A stretch of DNA of 60,000 nucleotides. Source: Membranipora membranacea (lineage: Eukaryota > Bryozoa > Gymnolaemata > Cheilostomatida > Membraniporidae). Within the stretch, counting starts at the first letter, position 1. Each line of letters begins with the position of its first letter. Location of the stretch: contig OU612072.1 in NCBI GenBank assembly GCA_914767715.1, positions 2,296,001 to 2,356,000 of the forward strand, read 5' to 3'. The notes below the pieces were generated by a model. The model ran no database searches, was not told the origin of the DNA, and saw nothing but the letters and a program-made list of their open reading frames with translations. A program made the translations under genes and the position numbers. Positions 1 through 12,165 of this stretch are shown in pieces.

Positions 1-961
1 GTACCGCCTGAAAACAGATAAAATCAAGAATTAAACATTGACGGACATGATAAATCCAGCATAGACATTAGACACCAGGGGTGGCAGTGAAGATAAAACA
101 ATTATTGGTCAATGATAGATACCTCTCACCCTCCTGATAGGCAAGTAGCTTATACTACATGGAACAATAGGGGTACATGAGCATTCTACACTGTCAAATA
201 TGTCTAATATACATACAATTGAGTGTCCTGCATCGATCTTCAGGAATATATATATAATACTAGGAATTTTATTGTGGGAGTTTTGTTGAAGCAGGCTCTT
301 TCTGAAATTACTTCAAACTGTTTGATAAATATTTCACTTTTACTCTTTTAACTTGCGAGCTATTGAGAACAATGACAAACTAGTTCATTCATTTCAAAGA
401 TATGTACTGCTGATATAATAGTTTTACACTCAAACAAATGCTACAAATATAAAAAGAAGACTTACTGAAAGCTGATCCTGGGTACCATGCACCTCCGAGG
501 TCCATTACAAAGTTTGCCTTCTGCTGACTACTAAATGATTGGTCCTGAAAATTGAGTATTAGATCTTTAAATGGCTGCCAGTATGTCTCACTTTCGCTAG
601 TGACTGTGATGTCCGGATCGCTCACCCAGTAAAACTCCCCAGTCTGTGGGTTAAAGCGATCTCCCTCCTTTTTCCTCTGTGCAAATCCAGGGATGTATCG
701 GAACTTCTCACTATCAGTTTCGTTATTGAGCTTGGATGTTATAAAATTATATTCAACCTCACTTTTAAACTCGATGATGTCACTGTTGAAGTTCTGCTGG
801 CAATATTCACGGGTAGAATCCAAGTCTATGACATCGAGAGCGCCCATACACACAGTATATGTGTAATTTTCTGTTTCATAGTTCGGAAATTCTCTACAGT
901 CAGGTTTAGCAGTGCTTGTTGCTATAAGCAAAGTTGAAATCACGGCTAATATCCACATCAT
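1..961 (-). CDS. Secreted C-type-lectin-like protein, 5' part (exon 1 and first bases of exon 2)
   Basis: Exon 1 runs from 961 down to 466. It starts with two adjacent ATGs (961 or 958) and a signal peptide, MMWILAVISTLLIATSTA, followed by a mature chain beginning KPDC. The chain resembles a C-type lectin fold: an early Cys pair, a helix-like stretch with YCQQNF, then FYWVSD and a GGAWYPGSAF segment like the WxGL/long-loop region. A good donor (CA|GTAAGT) at 465-464 ends the exon in phase 1. An acceptor (TTTTCAG) at 9-8 opens the next exon at position 7, which leaves the window after seven bases, so the terminal Cys and any sugar-binding motif cannot be judged. The open frame reading on past the donor is intron. 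N-glycosylation sequons (NYT, NET) fit a secreted or surface protein. Calling it a lectin rests on fold resemblance only. Confidence 0.6.
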
Positions 962-3900
962 GGCAAAATGTTTGTTGTTGTGTATGGCAGAGTATGTGGC
1001 GCCGTGTGCGACACTGTGTGTTACGGTGTGTGTGATGTTGCGTGTTGCCCTGTGTATGGCAGTGTGCCCAACGCTGTGTCACAGTATCCTTTGATAGTTA
1101 CTGTGTGAGCTGATTGGCTCACTGTGCCAGTCTGATTTATTCTCTTTTCCAAATCTGAAATACAAATAATACATAATTAATTAATATCATATAGATAGTA
1201 AAATAAATCAAGTTTACCCAGCTTTATGAAGCTGTTTACACTGCTAATATTGTCCCTGTGGTTATTTAGCTTGGAGGCTCACATAGCCTGTACAATGTAA
1301 ACATTATATACTTCATTATTATAAAAAGATTGTCGATAATGTACTGAAGTATAACTGTCACTGATCCATTAGCACAATCTATACACTGATCAGATCTATG
1401 TCCTCTGAGTTAAGATTGTCAAATAATTCTATAATGTATCTTTTATCAGTGTGTATCAGTGATCTGATATTACGGATTCAGCTTCTCTATAACTGCTGCC
1501 ATTGATAACATGTCTTGAGAAAATGGAGTAGATCTCACCAGTACATTGCTGGATTCTGTGTGTGATCTTGTGAATATGTATTATGATCTAGTGCCCATAC
1601 ATGAAGATAGAGTGCTCACTTTACCTAACTAATACTACAAAGGCTGTAACTTGAGCTTATTAATCTGAAATATTTTACTGTAAATGATTTATAAACATCA
1701 TCATATCATTATCTATTTTTTGTGAGATTTAGAAGAAGTTTTAAGTTTTAAAGTTTTTAAACTGCATCTGCTACAAACTTCACCTACCTCCTACCTCAGG
1801 AAATAAGACAATAACTAGTTTCTCGGTTACCAATGAATACCTAGATTTTGTCTCATTGTAGAACCAACTAACCAAGCAACAACAGCTCCCTCATTCCATC
1901 TACCAATCAATCTATCAAAGTTATTATCCATCATTTTGTGACCATTAAGTTTTAAGTCTATCAATCTTCCTATCTGGAGATCTGGCTAGTAATATGTGGT
2001 AACTTCTACTATTCAACCTCAACTTAGGATTAATGGAATATTTGCACTGTTGACCTGATCGGGATGTAATATTCTAAGATAAATCCACCACATCAAGCTC
2101 ATTAGTTCTGTATGCTAAATACGCTAAAAATGAGGCATGTGTTCAGCATGGTCTGATTTGTTTGCAAGCGAAAATTCGTATAATATTAAATCTGTAAAAT
2201 TTTAACGTTGATTTTAAGACGCTATTGTTAGACTAAAGAAATCCAAGCAGTATAAATGTTAATATCGGTCACCCACAAGAAACACAATGTGACACAATAA
2301 GATAAAATGAGATACATGAACAATTAAACATTTCAGTGATAGACTTAAATAACTGTGTAGATAAATATAACTTATATACACTAATCAGCTGGCAGAGCTA
2401 ACTGAGACAATGTTGTTATTTTTCTTTTGTTACTTTATTATCATAGATTGGCTCCCTTCCCGACGGCTGTTATGTTTTCTCTTAGACCAGGTGTTCAAAA
2501 TTAAAAAACTTACAAAAAAGTTTATCTAAGAATACATGTTAGTCACACCATGCGGACGATGAGGAAGAAGGCAATGCCACCTTACGGCGGGTTGTGATCC
2601 TGAATATGCGACACATGTGCTTGTGTTGATGGCAACATTAATTTGTTACTACAATCAGATAATTTCCGTCCCAGAGAGCAAACTTCATGTCTGTCACAGC
2701 TTAGCGGAAATAAGTGTGCCTTGATACTTACTTGTTTATTATTATCTGGTAATCTCAAAGTAAAAGTTCGACAATGACAGAACCAATGTATAATCCAATT
2801 ATAATAAAACTAGTCGTCTCTGATCGGTTTGTGTTGAGCTCCCTTCTCTAACTCAATCTCTCTGATAACTGTACCGCTCCTCAGGTCCTTATCCTCCACG
2901 CTATGTTAAATTTGATCATTAATCATAACCTGCCTTTTCTACAGCTGGGCTATATGAACAACAACAATATCAATGGGCGGAGCTTGTAGAATCATTCTTA
3001 TCCAGTTGCAACAAGAGGACAACTCCTATTCATATATGGTTTCTTGCATAAATTGACAAAAACAGAATAGCTACGATCAAAAAGGGTAGGGTAGGCCATC
3101 TTCTGACGTAAATGGAGTATGAATTTAGTCCTAGGTAACTGACTGAAGACTAACATCTGCAAATTGTGGCTGATCTGATTCAGATCGATCTCTTCCGGGG
3201 GAAGCAAGAGTCTGTGGCGCTCAGACTATGATCAGACATGTGACAAGAGATGAAAACTTATTTTACAATACAAACTTACATCAGATTTTGCCTGTGGAGT
3301 AGACTGTGGCTTGAAGATTCTCTACTGAATGAAACAATCTCATGAATGGGACCATGTTGATGATGTTAAAGACGGATTTTACAAATCAGGATTACTATAC
3401 ATATATGTACATATATCAACTTTATTGGCTGACCATGTCGCTTGACCATATGAGGCCGTGCACAAAACAGATTGTGAATTACACAGGCTTTCGTAATTAT
3501 AGATTTGTCAAAACCCAAGAAATTTACTGTAAATCAGTATGAAAAGATGGTCGTGTGATTTGGTTATCATTGTAGTATGTAGTCTGTAAGGTTGGTCAGT
3601 CTGTTTGTCTGCCGTCAGATAAGCTTTCACTGTCCTGTATATCATTTATCTTGGTGGAATTTTTCAACTCATAATCCAGGTAGTGGCAAAGAAAATTTAA
3701 GCTAGTTACTCTAGATGAGTGATTACTAGCTGAAGCTTGATTTATGTCAGCAATCACGATATTTTGCCTAGCTGAGTGGGAGAAACTAGCCATTTTGAGC
3801 CTTCGAAAAATAGCGAAATTTTCCTCTTGATAATAACTTACTTTAAGATATTTTCACTGAATTTGTGACCTTCTGATACCAGGGGAAAATAAATAATTAT

Positions 3901-4529
3901 TCAGGAGTTATCTAACCATGCAATAAAGGAAGACAACTCCTGATGAAATGATAAAGTGCATGAAATGGGTAATCATCAGGCGGTGACTTTGGTTGAGATT
4001 TGAGTTCGTCGATGCTCCCAGGCTAATGGTTCGTATATGTTGTGTCTTTTTACACTGTCTTGTTAAACAAAAAATACTTAGCAACAGCGTGTTTTTCAAC
4101 CTGTGTCTATGTCATCCAGTGCACAGATTTTCATGCCGGGTAGCAGTTATACACCATCATTCATGAATTTTATGATCCTCTATGTTTGGTTTTTTTTATT
4201 ATCTTTTCCTCCATATTCGCTACAACTCTTTCCCGTTTTTCCCAAAATATTCTTCTGATTTCTTTTCCGCTTAATGAAAAAGTACATTCTATCTGGACGA
4301 TAGATTGCTTGCAGAAATAAAAAGTGTATATCCAAAAGTAACGCTAGTACTAAAAAAGCCAACAACTAGAAAAACACAAAGATCTCCATTGTTAAATAGT
4401 CACCGTGTGTTTGAAATTTGATACATAATAGAGTGATGGCGGAACAGTGGACTCCATGAGTGCGGCGACAGTCTACACCATTTAGTTCAGTTACTGAGTG
4501 AGTTGATAATGTGTCATTATCATGATTTT
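962..4529. other. Intergenic region, no convincing gene
   Basis: Positions 970-1085, just upstream of the lectin start, are an imperfect GT-rich repeat (recurring gtgtatggca and gtgtg blocks) and may be promoter or 5'UTR of that gene. The rest is AT-rich. I found no exon supported by both splice sites and protein-like sequence. The first exon of the downstream Ig receptor, which should carry a signal peptide, may lie here, but I could not place it. Confidence 0.4.
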
Positions 4530-4557
4530 ACAGAGTAAGGATATATCCTTACTCTGT
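4530..4557. repeat. Perfect 28-bp palindrome
   Basis: Positions 4530-4557 read identically on both strands with no spacer; the half-site is ACAGAGTAAGGATA. The symmetry stops exactly at both ends. It could extrude a cruciform, bind a dimeric protein, or be the remnant of two abutted transposon ends. Nothing nearby decides between these. Confidence 0.85.
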
Positions 4558-5359
4558 GATTGTATAGGAAGAGAATGTATTCAAGGGGGGGGGGGGCAGA
4601 CTACTTCAAATTGTTTGATTTGATTTGAGCAGCATATGACCAGTTAACTAAGATTTCCTGCTGTATATAGACCCTGATTAGTCAGCTATAGTCATTGCAG
4701 AAGGGCCGTCTCTCTTCCTCATCCTCGATACAACACCACAATAATTCATGAGATATGACACTCTTTACAGTCGAATTAGACTGAATACAACAGTGTTTGC
4801 CAGGTAATCGCATAGATATGTTACCGTTCGAAATTTGGGACATTTTTAGTGTAGTGTATTTATGAAACCAGACATAATCCACCATAGCTCTTGCTATTAA
4901 AGAGATCAATCTAGAGCAGTTCTAAGGTGGACAAATAAGCTCTTCATTCCCAATGAGCAATTTCTGAAAAGGTCAAGTTTACCGCCCCTAGTGGTCTAAG
5001 AGGGTGAGTTTTGAGCTTGTTTTGAAGCTGATTAGTAGTTGGAGTAACAACTTTGACGAGTCTTTTTTCTGTGGATGTATTTTTGATGATGTTATAATAT
5101 CTGTAGAGAATGGCAGCTTGGTTATGTCTACAGCGAAGGGAAACATGGAGTGACATCAAATGCCTGAGAAAATTAATACGGATTCTAATTATAACGGCTC
5201 CGGTACTTCACGCCCAATCCTTAATTCCAAGTAAGATAAACAAATTTTCATACAAAGTGATCATCATTTTGTAATATTGTCGTGAAATGGACCACAAAGT
5301 GGATAGATTACCGTTGTAGAAAAGATTGTCTGAAGATTACATGCTGATAGAAGTACTGA

Positions 5360-5700
5360 GGGCCATAAAATTACATACACCTTAGGGTGCCGGGGAATGG
5401 AAGAACATGCAGACATGCACCTTGGGGCGCTAGGGAAAAACACAATACGTCTGAAAGTGCTGGGGATGAAGTATATACCTGAGAGTGGTGGGGCAGATAG
5501 AGGTATATACACCTTCAGATGCTGAGGGCGGATAGAAGTACAATGTACTTGGGATGATAGGGGAGAAGTATATGCACCTGAGAGTGGTGGGGCAGATAGA
5601 GGTATATACACCTTCGGATGCTGAGGGCAGATAGAAGTACAATGTACTTGGGATGATAGGGGAGAAGTATATGCACCTGAGGGCGCTGGACAAATTGATC
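5360..5700. repeat. Minisatellite with about 33-bp monomers in a 99-bp higher-order unit
   Basis: The block starting CCTGAGAGTGGTGGGGCAGA recurs at 5478 and 5577, and the following CCTGAGGGCG at 5676, a period of 99 bp each time. Each 99-bp unit is made of three diverged monomers of about 33 bp, each containing a tatata or tacaatgtac core followed by a G-rich part. More diverged monomers extend leftward to about 5360. Because 99 is a multiple of three, the array stays open in two minus-strand frames, which gives spurious repetitive peptides; no start, splice or family evidence supports translation. It lies just upstream of the first recognised Ig exon. Confidence 0.8.
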
Positions 5701-5938
5701 AAGAGCACTTGCTCGATCACAATGTTTCCATGGGCCTGATGAACTCCCTATCAGCCATCTCAGAATGTTGTTGAGTTAGCTGCAAACATCTGTATTCATG
5801 ATTCCGTATCGTAAACATCTCGATTTCCTTTCGTCCTATAAAGTTGTGACCATTATTTTGTATCCTGATAATTGTAAAGCGCAAAATGAGTCTGCTCAGG
5901 AGGCTTGATCTAAGATCTTACATTTTGTTCAATTGTAG

Positions 5939-8900
5939 AACCAGTGACATTTAGGGCTACGACTACCACAGGCAGTAGTTACTATGTGGGCGAACCGCTC
6001 ACAGTATACTGTAAATCTCACGGTCTACCTGGAAAGACTGACCCTCTTTCCGGCCTCAGAAATCTAGTCATAATCGTCAATAATGTAACACAAATCCAGT
6101 GCAACGAAATAGGACAAAGAAGTATTTCATGGTATCAACCGCCTGAGGTTGACATCTCACTAGATCTCAACCATCTCCTCAATCAGGACTGCTACAATAG
6201 AACTAGCATCTCCTACCATAACTTTATATTTAATCTTACGGAAGATTTAGGTGGACTTAAATGGACGTGTACAGATAATTACTATGGTCATTATCAAGCG
6301 TCCAAGTCATCACTTATCATCAAATCACTCAAAGGTAAGAAATCATCAACAACTAGTTAAGGTATTGATAAAATAATACTTTTTCAAAGATATGTCCGCA
6401 ACAAAAAAAGCAAATATTCTTTGACAAATTGGTTTTTGATAAAATAATTTTTAATAAAATACTTTTACCGATGTAACAAATAAGAGCAGATTAGTGTCAG
6501 GGGAAGGATTGGTCCCTTGAAAAGTTTAAAATTAGCTCAAAATATAATTTTTGTCTGACAATAGGCAATTTTTGTTACTTGGCAGGGAAGCATACAGGCA
6601 TGTGAGGTTTGTTGCGTACAGGGTATACATCTTTTCATTATGGGGATACACAATACGAACATCTTATTATTCTCTGTTACAGAGCCCCCTCGAAATCTCA
6701 TAATGACACTAGATCCTGAAGAAATAATAGAAAACCAGGAATTCACAGCGAGATGTACCTCCACTTCATCAGATAAATACAATAGCCCTTTTAAATACGG
6801 TGTAGTAATAAAATAATCAGAGCCAGGACAGTCTAAGTGCTCAGACTGCTGCAAGTGGAAGATTGTCAAATTGTTATATTTGATGAGTGTATGGCGACAA
6901 ACTCACACTTGTAGCAGTCTGAGCGCTTAGACTAGAACTGGGGTAAAGTCAGCATTACCTTAATTCATTTTGAGTCAAGCAGCAAATCATGACCTCACTT
7001 TACGTCATATTTACCTGACAGGGCTTCATTACTGTGCAACAAATCCTGACCTAGCTATCATTATGAAAAATTAGCTTACGCTAGAGAAGTAAAATTAATG
7101 CAGGAGGAAACATTTGCCATGTCACTCATGATTGAAATGGCTAAATTTAAGCCTAGCTAATGTTTATCGATCTTCGACAGTATAGAAATTCCCACCTCAG
7201 CTAGCCAAAATTAAGTGCTAGCTAATATCAAGCCACTCCCTGACTAGCTTGACTTACCTCTAGCTTACATTTACTCCCCTATAGGGTAATTAATATGTGC
7301 AAATGACATCAGGTCCACAACCAGTTATAGATGGCATTAATCCAGCTCATCATGCTTACCGTCTTTATTATCTTTGTCTTTTACTTCACAGAAATAGTCA
7401 GAGGTGAAAACTCTGTAGTGATCAACAATGGAAGATACACTCCATCTGCAGAGGACAGGAGTGGATTCAAGGTTAAATGTACAGATACAAAAAATCCTGA
7501 CTGGAGGGCTATAGATGATATTGAGCACGTCATAGACGTCACCCCGATATGTCAGTAAATACGTTTTTTATTTCAAAGTCTATTGTTTGGTAGTTTACAC
7601 GAGTCACTAGAAGTTTTGAAATAGTTTCATCACGTTGTTCAGGAAATTTAGATGATAGAAGAAACTTCTCAAGACAGATTATGGGAATATATTATCCTAA
7701 AGTATAAATATAATATTAACAAAAGCAGTAATACATCTCAGTAACATATCTGTCTTGCCTGTGGCTGTTATATAAAGAATAGAATCCAATAGCCTCTCTA
7801 CTCCTACTGCCAGCATAGAGGTATCTAGAAGGAGAAAATTTTTTTACCTCCACCACACACATCTTACCATCGTGTGACTTTTTATCATTAGTGGTCGTAG
7901 AATTAGTAGTAGATGATTCTCATTTCTAACCTGATATCTCCTGTTAGGGCGATAGGCCTCTGACTCACCATGTACCATTTATTACTGCGATGAATAATAA
8001 TGGACTTTTCCTTGTGTCGTCGCCTTTTATTCTGCATTCTTTGATTTCATATATGAGCAAGTTTCTAAACTTGGAAGTTATGGGCGCTCAAACTTTTAGG
8101 ACTTAGGAATCAGCTGTTGTCCTCCTGGGAGCTCAATTGAAAACTGCCAAAATCACTATTTCATCGGTCCTAGATGGACTACTTATAAAATTGCTCACTC
8201 ACTGACAGCGCTATATATCTGGGTGAACAACTTGGGAACGTAATTGTATAAATAAAAGTCCAAATGAGCTATAACTGCTAGCTATAATTTGGTTCACAAT
8301 CCATTGCTCAATGTGATCAAATAACTCCCTTTGCTGACTTCATCAACATTATGATTATAATGTTTAAACTTGCTCGTTTAACCAATCATGGCATGCAGAA
8401 TAACATGGTCCAATTAAAAGTCCCAACAAAAGAAGATTTTATTGTACAATCATGAGCGCAGACTGGACACGTTATCAGTTCCATCATATTATGTTTGTCA
8501 GTCACTTCTGTTTTGGTTCAATTTAAAATTTAGAATTCATTCCTAATTTACATATCTTACTTATCTTTTACTTTCAGATGTGGATTTTGGTCCAAACGGA
8601 ACAGCTAAACAAAAGAAGGCCTATAGCGCAGAGGTCAAAGGTGACATACTTGTCTGTGACATCATCGGACATCCTTCAGTAGACTATTATTGGATCTCTA
8701 CTAAGGAGGAGGTAGACTTTGAGGGGCACACTGGTAGAGAGTTACAGATAGTTAACACACCCAGAGTGCATGCTGAGTATGAGAATGTAACCTGTACAGG
8801 CTCAGTCTCTACATCATCAGGTCAGCATCTTATTACTCTCACAGCCCTAGGGTGGGCAGAGAGGCAATGCCTCCCCTAGAATGGTAAGTAGAGTGGATGA

Positions 8901-10279
8901 AAAATGCAATAACTGAATATTCTATGTTGAAGTCAGCTCATTTGGGACTTCCATCTATTAATTATATACCTCAAAATCTTTGGAGGCTGGAGTTACATCA
9001 CGCTCAGACGGATTATTGCCTCCCCTACCAGATTTTTAAAACTACTGCCCTGTTTGTAGTTGTCCCATAACATAGTATGTAACTTGATTTGAGACAGCGT
9101 CACTCCATTTGTTCACCAGCTATCCGACTAGCACTTATTTTCCTTCTTTTTGATTTCAGCACATGATACAAGGCAACATCTTGAATTGATAAAGATGCCA
9201 AAAATATTTAAAGTTGAAAAATGTACTTTTCCTGAATATATATAACTATTTCAATGAAATTAGAATGAAGTATGTTTGCATGTGATAGAAAATAAATTTT
9301 TATGGCTCAACCAGAAATGGACTAGTTTTGGATTCATTGATTGGTATGATATCACTTCACAGTCTCCTACGCCTATCCATAAACAACTGGAACACCTGAT
9401 ACACCTAATTTACACTAAACAAATACTATGTGTTAACAGTTCAAAACTCACCGAATCTCCTCGAAGACACTTCACCGCTTGTTACGTCTGAAACATTTTA
9501 CCTTAACACCGTTACTCCTCTAAGGTACTAAAATATTATAAATTTCTTGACCTTTCCTCAGGTAAACGGCTTACAAGGATGATGGAATGGCATATAGACT
9601 GGGAGGGTTCAGGCAGTACCTCCTCCTCCTCATCCTCTTCATCAGCCGGAATATATGGAGGGGTATTCGGTGGATTATTTCTAATCGCGCTCATAGCTGG
9701 CCTTGCTGGATACGTTTTATCTGGGAAAATGAGGAGCAGTAAGTAATTTTGAATCAGTAGTTTGTTTTGATGTCTCCATTGAGTACTGTATTTTATTGTA
9801 TTGTATTGTATTTGGTTGTATTGTATTGTATTGTGGTGTATTGTAGTGTATTGCAAGTGCAGAGGTGAGAGGTTTAGTCTGTATTTATGTATTCGCATTC
9901 TGTAGTTATTGTGTGAGCAAATGGCATCCTTTACATAGTAAACAAAAATAGGTTCAATTAAACACCATTTAAAATTGAAATACAATATTCTCAAGAAAGA
10001 TGATTGAAAATTATGCTGATAGAAAAAGAAACATGTGGCTAGTTTATATAAAGGAGAGCTACAGATGATCAAATTTGTTAATTTTTCTTAGCCAAGAAAC
10101 GTGAACCAAAGCGTGAGAAGAAGGGAAGATCTCGGAAAGTTGTCGCCTCTGGTGATATTTCAGCCTATGCGCTTGATACTCCTCAAAAGAGAAGAAGAAC
10201 AAAACATAAGTCTCATCGCAAATCAAAAAAGCGAAGTAGTAAAAAGCACAGCACTAAAGTTTCTGACAAGCTCGAGTGA
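5939..10279 (+). CDS. Three-Ig-domain single-pass transmembrane receptor (5' end not found)
   Basis: Exons: 5939-6334, 6683-6799, 7392-7550, 8578-8820, 9562-9738 and 10092-10279. Every junction is phase 1, the typical signature of shuffled Ig exons. The joined part encodes about 425 residues. Ig1 is one exon (core YCKSH...LKWTCTDN). Ig2 is split over two exons (TARCTSTS...GFKVKCTD). Ig3 is split between exons 4 and 5 (ILVCDIIGH, YYWIS, YENVTCTG). Exon 5 then gives a Ser-rich stalk and a transmembrane helix, GGLFLIALIAGLAGYVL. The last exon is a Lys/Arg-rich tail (TKKREPKREKK... to a TGA at 10277) with one tyrosine (AYAL). The donor at 7551 is GTCAGT and that at 6800 is GTGTAG, so these two are less certain. 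An AATAAA near 10470 fits a 3' end. The signal-peptide exon must lie upstream. Ligand and pathway are unknown. Confidence 0.7.
6825..6939. repeat. Inverted repeat (hairpin) in an intron of the Ig receptor
   Basis: Positions 6830-6857 and 6906-6932 are near-perfect reverse complements (core GCTCAGACTGCT against AGCAGTCTGAGC, about two mismatches over 27-28 bp), separated by about 48 bp. Shorter matching extends outward (CCAG...CTGG). It lies 25 bp downstream of the donor at 6800, so in the pre-mRNA it could fold into a strong stem next to the 5' splice site. It could be a small foldback transposon. Confidence 0.75.
9785..9860. repeat. TATTG-type microsatellite
   Basis: A run of 5-bp units (TATTG with variants such as TTTGG and TGGTG) sits in the intron between the transmembrane exon and the basic tail exon of the Ig receptor. 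It reads through as repetitive peptide on the opposite strand, which is not a gene. Confidence 0.85.
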
Positions 10280-10632
10280 ACAAAACAGGGGATACAATAT
10301 GCTTGTACCTGTGAAAACATCTATAGTTATATAACTGCTAGTGGTAGTGGTACGTACTTAGTATCTTGAAAAATTTTAAAATCTTTCCCTGAACATTTAT
10401 TTTTAATTGTAAATGAGCTCGAATGGCTATTTTTGTAAGTATAGAAATGTATTTCAAATTGAAACTTGAAATAAAATGAACAGCTTCAGTGAAGTCTCAG
10501 CACAAGTTGATGATTTATTTAAAACAGACTGTTGGCATACACAAAACACTGGTGTATTATAGTATATCCTCCTCCACACCCCCCCCCCCCCCGTCACAGA
10601 TAATCAGCTGTCTCAATTCATTTCATTTTCAG

Positions 10633-10883
10633 TTTTACCTATAAATAATTATATATATGATCCATTAACTTACTATGATAATGTTTTCCGCCCCGATGAA
10701 GCATTGGGTGGAAAATTAGAAAATGGATACAGTAGACTTCATCTATCACGAGTACAAAGTTCCTATGATAAACATCAGTACCAGATGGGAAGTATAGTGA
10801 AAAAGGAATGCTTACTAAAAAATACCAGCTTCTTCAAGTTGAACATGCGAAACAGAAACTGCAACTTCAACTTAAAAAATTAA
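10633..10883 (+). CDS. Candidate alternative terminal exon of the Ig receptor: tyrosine-rich cytoplasmic tail
   Basis: A good acceptor (CATTTTCAG at 10624-10632) opens an 82-codon frame ending with TAA at 10881-10883. It has no ATG near its start. Its phase (two bases completing a codon) matches the phase-1 donor at 9738 after the transmembrane exon. So the same receptor could end in this tail instead of the basic one at 10092-10279. The peptide holds NNYIYDPLTYYDNVF and LENGYSRLHL: two YxxL motifs (YDPL, YSRL) about 20 residues apart and a YDNV site of the pYxN type bound by Grb2-like SH2 domains. Known families using such motifs are immune-type and kinase-coupled receptors; function here is inference. 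No donor within the basic tail exon clearly leads here, so mutually exclusive tails are the simplest model. It could instead belong to a separate gene. A second open frame overlaps its 3' part. Confidence 0.5.
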
Positions 10884-12165
10884 TGCAGCTTCGTTTTTGA
10901 TGCAATACATCCAGTATCCATTATTGTTATTTACAAACCATTCTCGTACATTCCTGTCATGCAGGTCGTGTAAACCGAGGAGTTACTCTTTGCGTAAACT
11001 TTGAAGCAACAATAATAATTCAGTTTAATCGCCAATGGCCAATACTGGCGTACATGCATACATACATGGTGTGTCAATGTTTCTTTATTTGATATGATCA
11101 TCATGAGCTGTGATCTGGGAAGTTGGCTGTGGTATGTTATATGTAGATTGGTCTACCTTATTATCATTTTCAGGAATTAAAGTCATCTTCCTTCATCATT
11201 CAGAAGCACTGTTGTGTTAATGACAGTATTAATCCTAGTTCAGTGAGTTCATTGACAGCAACATGCAACTTGAACATAAAACATGTATTCACTTTTTAAT
11301 CATCATAATCGAAAGAGTTTACACACATCTGTAGTGATTAAAGTGTTGCTAGACTAACAAGGCTTTTTACTATGATAATGACCGAGTCACATTTTCATAG
11401 TTACTGAATGTTATTCTTTAGCTTTATTTTATTCCAGTAATTTTCTCCTCCTGCTAGAACATAACACACTATAGTTTAGTATAAACTTTGCAAAGGTTGT
11501 TTGCAAGCATTTACACAGCCCTGTAAACTGGCACTTTCTAGGTTGTTGCTGGCTCAGCCGGAAAACACTGACTGGTGGAATCATCTTTACTTCTATACTA
11601 CTCAAGTTCATACAGAGGTTATCCATTCAATTACTACAAACCAGCTCATTCTGACCAAACTGACATATAAAAGGTTACTAACAGCTCTCACTTGAACCTA
11701 CTGACAGACATACTCGGCATATCTTTTTCAAACTTTATTTTTATATATATATATCAGGTAATTTTTATTCAAATCTAAGCCTTATTTGTTTTGGAACAAA
11801 ACCTTAGCATAGGGCTCATTTGAACCAAAGAGTAACATTGTTACTCCTGTAACTCCTTGGTTGAACCACCGTATTATTGCATTTCAATTTGTGTATCACC
11901 AATGTCAATGAATATGACAACAAAATTAATTTGTAGTTGCTTTCCCCAAATTAGCGAATCAAGTAGAAACATATGAAATTAGCTGATTATCCTTAATGAA
12001 TCAACGTATCTTTATAGGGTTTATAAATGTATGTCCAAATATTAATTTAAGCCTGAGAGCTTTATACAAACCGGATACACCTAGTGTCAGATGTGAAGAA
12101 AAATAATTTTTAGAGTTAAAAAAATTGCACAGGTTTGCTGATAGCTAATTTGATTCTGTATCAGA
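10884..12165. other. Spacer between the Ig receptor and SRP14
   Basis: This stretch should hold the 3' end of the Ig receptor (long tail form) and the promoter and 5'UTR of SRP14. Short open frames on both strands (for example 11429-11695) overlap each other and lack splice or family support. I see no further gene. Confidence 0.5.

Noticed and set aside
912-1094. Cys-rich 60-residue plus-strand frame
   Set aside because: Antisense to the signal-peptide exon of the lectin gene and to the GT-rich repeat before it.
2409-2500. Possible signal-peptide exon of the Ig receptor (MLLFFFCYFIIIDWL)
   Set aside because: No donor in phase 1 follows, and it lies 3.4 kb from the first Ig exon with no linking evidence.
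5264-5720. Two overlapping minus-strand open frames with repeated SAPPLSG peptides
   Set aside because: The 99-bp minisatellite period is a multiple of three, so open frames follow automatically; there is no splice or family support.
10101-10334. 77-codon plus-strand frame from 10101
   Set aside because: Out of frame with the receptor; the phase-consistent reading of the same exon gives the Lys/Arg-rich tail ending at 10279.
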